Assembly: GCA_025774605.1 (NCBI GenBank) | Contig: JALGVR010000006.1 | Coordinates: 1-44,427, forward strand | Reading direction: 5' to 3' | DNA: 44,427 bases | From: a bacterium | GTDB taxonomy: Bacteria; Electryoneota; AABM5-125-24; Hatepunaeales; Hatepunaeaceae | Shown: positions 40,637 to 44,427 of the stretch, piece after piece | Layout: each line of letters begins with the position of its first letter | Position numbering within the stretch: position 1 is the stretch's first letter | Position numbers and translations under genes: made by a program | The notes under the pieces: generated by a model | Database searches by the model: none | Told to the model about the DNA's origin: nothing | The model's input: the letters and a program-made list of their open reading frames with translations, nothing else

Positions 40637-40668
40637 GGAAGCCGTCCTTATTTCTGTGGGCGGCTTCC
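40637..40668 (+). terminator. Hairpin after tRNA-Leu
   Basis: GGAAGCCGTCC and GGGCGGCTTCC form an 11-bp stem (one G-T pair) with a 10-nt loop, starting 3 nt after the tRNA. Only a weak T stretch (TCGTTTG) follows. It could end the tRNA transcript or guide 3' processing before purM. Confidence 0.5.
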
Positions 40669-40707
40669 TCGTTTGAACGTGTTCAATCCTTCCAGGTGGG
40701 ATTACTT

Positions 40708-41694
40708 ATGAATTATCGATCTGCCGGCGTGGACATATCCAAGGGCGACCGTCTCGTGGCGAAGATCAAATCGATGATGGGTGAGACGGGGAGTCGAATC
40801 GGCCATTTCGGGGGAGCGGTTCCGCTCGCGGTCGATCAATATCGTGAGCCGTTGCTGGTTTCGTCGATTGACGGTGTGGGAACGAAAACCGCAGTTGCCA
40901 TGGCAATGCGTCAGCACCGGGGCGTCGGTCGCGATATGGTGCATCATTCAATCAACGACATAGCTTGTTGCGGTGCGGATCCGCTTTTTTTCCTCGATTA
41001 TTTCGCCATGGGCGTGATGGATGTTGAGCTTGCCGCCGAGGTCATCGGCGGAGTCGTCGATGCCTGCAGAAGGTGGGATTTTCCGCTTATCGGAGGCGAG
41101 AATGCCGAGATGCCGGATGTTTATCATCAGGGTGAGTATGATCTCGTGGGATCGATTACCGGTATCGTTGAAAGGTCACAGTACATCGACGGATCCGGAA
41201 TAGTCGAAGGCGACATCCTGATCGGGTTTCCGTCATCCGGGCTGCATACCAACGGCTACAGCCTTGCCCGCAGGGTTGTTGAGCGATCGGACGTTGAATA
41301 TGAGACGGTTTTGCCGGAGCTCGGTGAATCCGTCGGCAGCGCTTTGCTCGCTGAACATCGTTGCTATCTTGGGGAGATAAGGGAGCTGAGAAACCGCGCC
41401 AAACTCAAGGGGCTGGCGCATATAACCGGTGGTGGTCTGCCCGGTAACGTATCGAGGATATTGCCGTCAGGTTTGACCGCCCGGTTTAACTGGGGCGAAT
41501 GGGTCGAGCCGCCGGTCTTTGACCTGTTGCGACGGAAGGGTGATATCCCCGAAGGGGACATGAGATCAACTTTTAACCTGGGGATCGGATTGGTGGCGGT
41601 TGTGGATGAGGCGACGGCGCGGGAGATCGAGATTGATTTCCCATCGGATCTGTATCGTCCGTTCAGAGCCGGCAAGGTTATCAGGGAGTCGTAG
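40708..41694 (+). CDS. purM: Phosphoribosylformylglycinamidine cyclo-ligase (AIR synthetase)
   Basis: Closes the imidazole ring in purine biosynthesis: FGAM plus ATP gives AIR. The 328-residue protein has the PurM/SelD fold signatures: SAGVDISKGD, the nucleotide-binding SSIDGVGTK (52-60), MVHHSINDIACCGADPLFFLDYFA, PLIGGENAEMPDVYHQGEYDLVG, LIGFPSSGLHTNGYSLARR, AHITGGGLPGNVSRILP and FNLGIGLVAVV. Length is slightly shorter than the usual 340-350. AGGTGG precedes the ATG. No other pur gene is nearby; gpsA starts 4 nt after its stop. Confidence 0.95.
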   Translation: MNYRSAGVDISKGDRLVAKIKSMMGETGSRIGHFGGAVPLAVDQYREPLLVSSIDGVGTKTAVAMAMRQHRGVGRDMVHHSINDIACCGADPLFFLDYFAMGVMDVELAAEVIGGVVDACRRWDFPLIGGENAEMPDVYHQGEYDLVGSITGIVERSQYIDGSGIVEGDILIGFPSSGLHTNGYSLARRVVERSDVEYETVLPELGESVGSALLAEHRCYLGEIRELRNRAKLKGLAHITGGGLPGNVSRILPSGLTARFNWGEWVEPPVFDLLRRKGDIPEGDMRSTFNLGIGLVAVVDEATAREIEIDFPSDLYRPFRAGKVIRES

Positions 41695-41698
41695 GATC

Positions 41699-42700
41699 AT
41701 GAGGATTGCAGTGTTGGGCGCGGGCAGTTGGGGGACGACTTTGGCTCTGCATGTCGCGCGGCTGGGAAATTCCGTAAAGCTGTGGGAATTTCGACCTGAT
41801 GCGGTGCGGAAGATGCGTCAGGATAGAGAGAACAGGGAATTCCTGCCCGGTCACCCATTTCCAGATAATCTGCTGGTTACAGATGACATGGGTGAAGCGA
41901 TCAGTGATGCGGAGGTTTGTCTTGCTGTCGTGCCGTCACACGCGGTGCGCGAGACGGCGGAGCGGTTGACGGGGATATTGCCGGCGGAATGTGTCATCGT
42001 TTCAGCGGCGAAGGGGGTTGAGCAGGGCACGCTCATGCGTATGTCGGAGGTTTGGCTGGATGTTCTGAGTGGGAGTTTTTCGCTGGACAGGTTCGTCTGC
42101 CTGACCGGGCCCAGCCACGCAGAAGAGGTGTCCGTCGGTCTGCCGACCACGGTTGTCGCGGCGTCACCGGATCTCAGGACGGCCAAGTTCATTCAGAAGC
42201 TTGTATCGAGCGAGCGGTTCCGGATTTACGCCATGGATGACCTGATCGGCGCCGAACTGGGCGGGTCATTGAAGAACGTGATCGCGGTTGCGGCGGGGAT
42301 CGCTGACGGCGTCGGTTTCGGCGACAATGCCAAGGGAGCGCTGCTGACGAGGGGATCGACCGAGATGAGCCGGTTGGGCGTCAAGCTTGGCGGACGTCAG
42401 GAGACCTTTGCCGGCTTGACCGGTATCGGCGACCTGATCACCACCTGCATCAGCCGTCACAGCCGCAACCGCTATCTCGGCGAACAGATCGGCAGTGGCA
42501 AGAATCTGAAGCAGGTTTTAGCTGAGATGCAGCAGGTGGCGGAGGGCGTGCGGACGACCAAATCGACCTGGGCGTTGGCGCAGCGTGAGAACGTCGATAT
42601 GCCCATCACACAACAGGTCTACCGCATCCTGTTCGAGGACGCCGACCCGTTGCAGGCGACGGTGGAACTGATGACGAGGAAGTTGAAGGTGGAGGATTAA
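41699..42700 (+). CDS. gpsA: NAD(P)H-dependent glycerol-3-phosphate dehydrogenase
   Basis: Reduces dihydroxyacetone phosphate to sn-glycerol 3-phosphate for phospholipid synthesis. The 333-residue protein has Rossmann motif GAGSWGTTLA (7-16), VSAAKGVEQGTLMRMSE, TGPSHAEEVSVGLPT, catalytic Lys192 in GGSLKNVIAVAAGIADG, NAKGALLTRGSTEMSRLG and GLTGIGDLITTC. The chosen ATG, 4 nt after purM, gives the exact family N-terminus (MRIAVLGAGSWG), although the frame is open upstream inside purM. Probably co-transcribed with purM. Confidence 0.95.
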   Translation: MRIAVLGAGSWGTTLALHVARLGNSVKLWEFRPDAVRKMRQDRENREFLPGHPFPDNLLVTDDMGEAISDAEVCLAVVPSHAVRETAERLTGILPAECVIVSAAKGVEQGTLMRMSEVWLDVLSGSFSLDRFVCLTGPSHAEEVSVGLPTTVVAASPDLRTAKFIQKLVSSERFRIYAMDDLIGAELGGSLKNVIAVAAGIADGVGFGDNAKGALLTRGSTEMSRLGVKLGGRQETFAGLTGIGDLITTCISRHSRNRYLGEQIGSGKNLKQVLAEMQQVAEGVRTTKSTWALAQRENVDMPITQQVYRILFEDADPLQATVELMTRKLKVED

Positions 42701-42724
42701 CCTGTTTAATGGATGTGATTTAGG

Positions 42725-42982
42725 ATGGAAATAATTTATACCGCCCACGCTGCCGCCATGTTGAATGAGCGAAAAATACCACGGGAATGGATTGAAAGAG
42801 CAATACTTGATCCTGACAGCAACTACAAGGCAGATGATGGAAACAACCATTATATAAAGTCGATTCCCGAATTTGGCAACCGATTTTTGAGAGTGGTTGT
42901 GCATCCAAATGAAAAACCATTCAGAGTGATAACGTTCTTTTTTGACAGGAGGATTATAAATTATGAGAATACGAGTAGATAG
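42725..42982 (+). CDS. DUF4258 domain protein, toxin-like
   Basis: An 85-residue basic protein with the DUF4258 pattern: YTAHAAAMLNERKIPREWIERAILDPDS, then YIKSIPEFGNRFLRVVVHPNEKPFRVITFFFDRR. The fold is thought to be of the RelE/ParE-like or BrnT-like type, and the family is often encoded beside DUF2283 genes, as here. The start has only a weak ribosome site (TTTAGG). Its last 20 nt overlap the next gene, so the two are translationally coupled. Toxicity is an inference from this context. Confidence 0.8.
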   Translation: MEIIYTAHAAAMLNERKIPREWIERAILDPDSNYKADDGNNHYIKSIPEFGNRFLRVVVHPNEKPFRVITFFFDRRIINYENTSR

Positions 42983-43163
42983 AGAAAGTGATGTGCTATA
43001 CATCCGGCTTGATGAATCGGATATAGTGGAATCCGAGGAAGTGGATCCGGGTGTAATCCTTGACTTTAACGCCGAAGGTAAGGTTGTAGGCATTGAAATG
43101 CTGAACATCAGTAATCGAGTGACTCCAGATAGTCTGCGAGTGATTCAGCTTGAAACCGCTTAA
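42963..43163 (+). CDS. DUF2283 domain protein, antitoxin-like
   Basis: A 66-residue acidic protein. MRIRVDRESDVLYIRLDESDIVESEEVDPGVILDFNAEGKVVGIEMLNIS is the full DUF2283 signature. AGGAGG at 42947-42952 lies inside the preceding gene and should give this one strong translation, as expected if it has to outnumber its partner. There is no DNA-binding motif. A perfect 17-nt palindrome (ATCAAACG-g-CGTTTGAT, 43206-43222) lies 43 nt downstream. Confidence 0.83.
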   Translation: MRIRVDRESDVLYIRLDESDIVESEEVDPGVILDFNAEGKVVGIEMLNISNRVTPDSLRVIQLETA

Positions 43164-43260
43164 TGGAGCCCCGGTGACAGCTACTGCGAAACCGATGACG
43201 GTAGCATCAAACGGCGTTTGATCTAACCTCTGCCTATTTTTCATACACTTCATACATTAA

Positions 43261-43295
43261 GGGTGGCCCGGGTAGCTCCGCTACCCGGGTTTCAA
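43261..43295 (+). repeat. REP palindrome upstream of the RAYT gene
   Basis: A 35-nt element with a GTGG foot (43262-43265) and the hairpin CCCGGGTAG-ctc-CGCTACCCGGG. It recurs inverted at 43848-43882 with three differences. A GTGG or GTAG foot beside a hairpin is the hallmark of REPs recognised by RAYT transposases. Confidence 0.8.
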
Positions 43296-43313
43296 ACTGA
43301 ACGAAGGAAAACG

Positions 43314-43847
43314 ATGCCCCGGCGCTATGACCTGGAAGGACACTCACATTATCTGACTTTCTCATGTTATAAAAGACTATGGCTCTTTAAGGATAAATAC
43401 CTGTGTCAACTGTTTGTCACGCATCTTGCTGAGGCGCGTGAAGGTATGAAATTCAAGCTCTGGGCGTTTGTTATTATGCCGAGCCATATTCACATGCTGA
43501 TACAACCTCAATCCCAGTCCAGGATATCAGACATACTGCACAATCTCAAACGGCTTTACAGCGTCAGGGCATTACGTTACTTGAAGGAGTTAAGACCGGA
43601 GTTGGCTGCCGGGTTGATGGTGAAAGCGGGCGGCGGGGATCAATCCGGATTCTGGCAGGCGGGCGGCGGTTATGACAGGAATATATTTGGACATGAAGCG
43701 TTGCGCAAGGCTATTGATTATACTCATAACAACCCAGTGAGGGCGGGACTGGTGAAAACACCTGGAGAATGGCAGTGGTCAAGTGCAAGATTTCGGATTC
43801 ACGGAAGCGTTGAGCCGATGAAAATGGATATTCCTGAGTTGTTTTGA
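43314..43847 (+). CDS. REP-associated tyrosine transposase (RAYT, Y1_Tnp family)
   Basis: A 177-residue single-strand-DNA endonuclease of the TnpA(REP) group that cleaves and joins at REP sequences. The HUH motif is HIH (58-60, in IMPSHIHMLIQ), and the probable catalytic tyrosine is Tyr136 in AIDYTHNNPVRAGLV. The family end WQWSSARF is present. The N-terminus RRYDLEGHSHYLTFSCYKRLWLF is typical. The frame is open from 43263, but GAAGGA before the ATG at 43314 gives the correct family start. A Gly-rich insert (VKAGGGDQSGFWQAGGGYDRN, about 103-122) is unusual. The catalytic residues look intact. Confidence 0.92.
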   Translation: MPRRYDLEGHSHYLTFSCYKRLWLFKDKYLCQLFVTHLAEAREGMKFKLWAFVIMPSHIHMLIQPQSQSRISDILHNLKRLYSVRALRYLKELRPELAAGLMVKAGGGDQSGFWQAGGGYDRNIFGHEALRKAIDYTHNNPVRAGLVKTPGEWQWSSARFRIHGSVEPMKMDIPELF

Positions 43848-43882
43848 TTGAAACACGGGTAGCGGAGCTGCCCGTGCCACCC
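43848..43882 (-). repeat. REP palindrome downstream of the RAYT gene
   Basis: Inverted copy of 43261-43295, ending with GTGCCACCC. It differs at three positions, two of which open or change pairs in the hairpin (CACGGGTAGCGGAGCTGCCC). Confidence 0.8.
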
Positions 43883-43932
43883 GAGACAGCCTATGATAAT
43901 AAGCGTTAAAATCATGGATCATTGAATATCAA

Positions 43933-44427
43933 ATGAGTACATCACACATCTACATCGAAAACGCCAAGGACCACGTCGGCGAGGAGGTTCGGATCGCCGG
44001 CTGGCTGTACAATAAGCGGTCGTCCGGAAAGCTTCATTTCCTGATCCTGCGCGACGGCACCGGTCTGATGCAGGCTGTCGTTTCAAAGAACGATGTGTCG
44101 GAAGATGCGTTCAGAGTTTCCGGTGAACTTGCTCAAGAATGCTCCTGCATGGCGACCGGCAGGGTCAGCGCCGAGCCGCGCGCCCCGGGAGGCTACGAGC
44201 TGCACGTGTTGGACGTCGAACTGGTCGGCAAATCCAAGGATTACCCGATCACACCCAAGGAGCACGGCATTGAGTTCCTGCTCGACCGGCGGCACTTGTG
44301 GCTGCGATCGAAACGCCCGCACGCCGTGCTGAGGGTGCGCTCTGAGGTCATCGCCGCCATTCACGAGTACTTCGATTCACGCGGCTTTATATGCTTTGAT
44401 CCGCCGATGTTAACGCCCAACGCCTGT
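43933..44427 (+). CDS. asnS: Asparaginyl-tRNA synthetase, N-terminal part (cut by the window end)
   Basis: Charges tRNA-Asn with asparagine. The frame is open from the ATG at 43933 to the window end, 165 codons. The OB-fold anticodon-binding domain is complete: VRIAGWLYNKRSSGKLHFLILRDGTGLMQAVVSKND, then SAEPRAPGGYELHVLDVELVG. The start of the class II catalytic domain follows: YPITPKEHGIEFLLDRRHLWLRSKRPHAVLRVRSEVIAAIHEYFDSRGF and PPMLTPNAC. The KEHG and LWLRS wording is that of AsnRS rather than AspRS, which has a different motif-1 lead-in; archaeal-type AspRS is the closest alternative. Confidence 0.88.
   Translation, partial: MSTSHIYIENAKDHVGEEVRIAGWLYNKRSSGKLHFLILRDGTGLMQAVVSKNDVSEDAFRVSGELAQECSCMATGRVSAEPRAPGGYELHVLDVELVGKSKDYPITPKEHGIEFLLDRRHLWLRSKRPHAVLRVRSEVIAAIHEYFDSRGFICFDPPMLTPNAC

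Larger units (their letters stand above)
43261..43882 (+). mobile_element. REP-RAYT-REP unit
   Basis: A RAYT gene between two REP copies in opposite orientation, the standard genomic arrangement of these domesticated transposases. The downstream copy begins directly after the stop codon. The unit lies in an intergenic spot between the DUF pair and asnS, and no target-site duplication is needed for this HUH chemistry. Confidence 0.75.

Overview
This 44.4 kb stretch of bacterial chromosome has about 30 genes, mostly on the plus strand, and moderately high GC. Four large secreted proteins end in a Por/T9SS-type sorting domain (a PNPFN motif, then a GIYFYRL-like strand and a final VVK/LVK). This, together with a GerW-family protein, lptFG, and gingipain-like and beta-helix surface proteins, suggests a Gram-negative bacterium of the Fibrobacteres-Chlorobi-Bacteroidetes (FCB) side or one of its uncultured candidate phyla. 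I cannot name the phylum. The best promoters are E. coli-like (TTGAC[A/G], 17 nt, TATATT/TTATAT), which argues against a classical Bacteroidetes. No transcription regulator and no T9SS core gene is visible.

Layout. 1-768: no convincing gene; an inverted-repeat element, a hairpin and a near-consensus promoter followed by a potentially structured transcript. 769-4444: a NitT/TauT-type ABC importer plus an outer-membrane barrel protein, closed by a strong terminator. 4445-5417: REP-type repeats and a 21-bp tandem array. 5418-9969: the prkA-yeaH-spoVR stress operon. 10140-13544: glutamine-dependent NAD synthetase, then an APS kinase fused to an ATP-sulfurylase-like domain that has lost its catalytic motifs. 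13883-15289: a FapA/DUF342 protein. 15305-26348 (minus strand): three consecutive giant secreted proteins, two paralogous beta-helix proteins and a C25 (gingipain-like) protein, which carry different N-terminal modules on the same kind of C-terminal chassis. 26754-29398: a barrel-like protein and a CapK/PaaK-type adenylate-forming enzyme. 29399-29885: repeats. 29886-32337: NfuA-like Fe-S scaffold, Eis-type acetyltransferase and sirtuin. 32420-40321: lptF-lptG, a GerW-like protein, an atypical DnaJ, a secreted 1247-residue protein whose start lies one base after the dnaJ stop, and a small membrane protein. 40549-42700: tRNA-Leu(CAA), purM, gpsA. 42725-43163: a DUF4258/DUF2283 toxin-antitoxin-like pair. 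43261-43882: a RAYT (REP-associated transposase) between inverted REP copies. 43933-end: asparaginyl-tRNA synthetase, cut by the window edge.

Most interesting points: the modular three-gene surface-protein island, with a C25 domain in which Trp stands where the catalytic His is expected; the APS kinase with a dead-looking sulfurylase domain; the acetyltransferase/sirtuin neighbours; the single-zinc-site DnaJ coupled to a secreted protein; and the REPIN/RAYT repeat ecology, including repeat tails expanded into tandem arrays at two sites.
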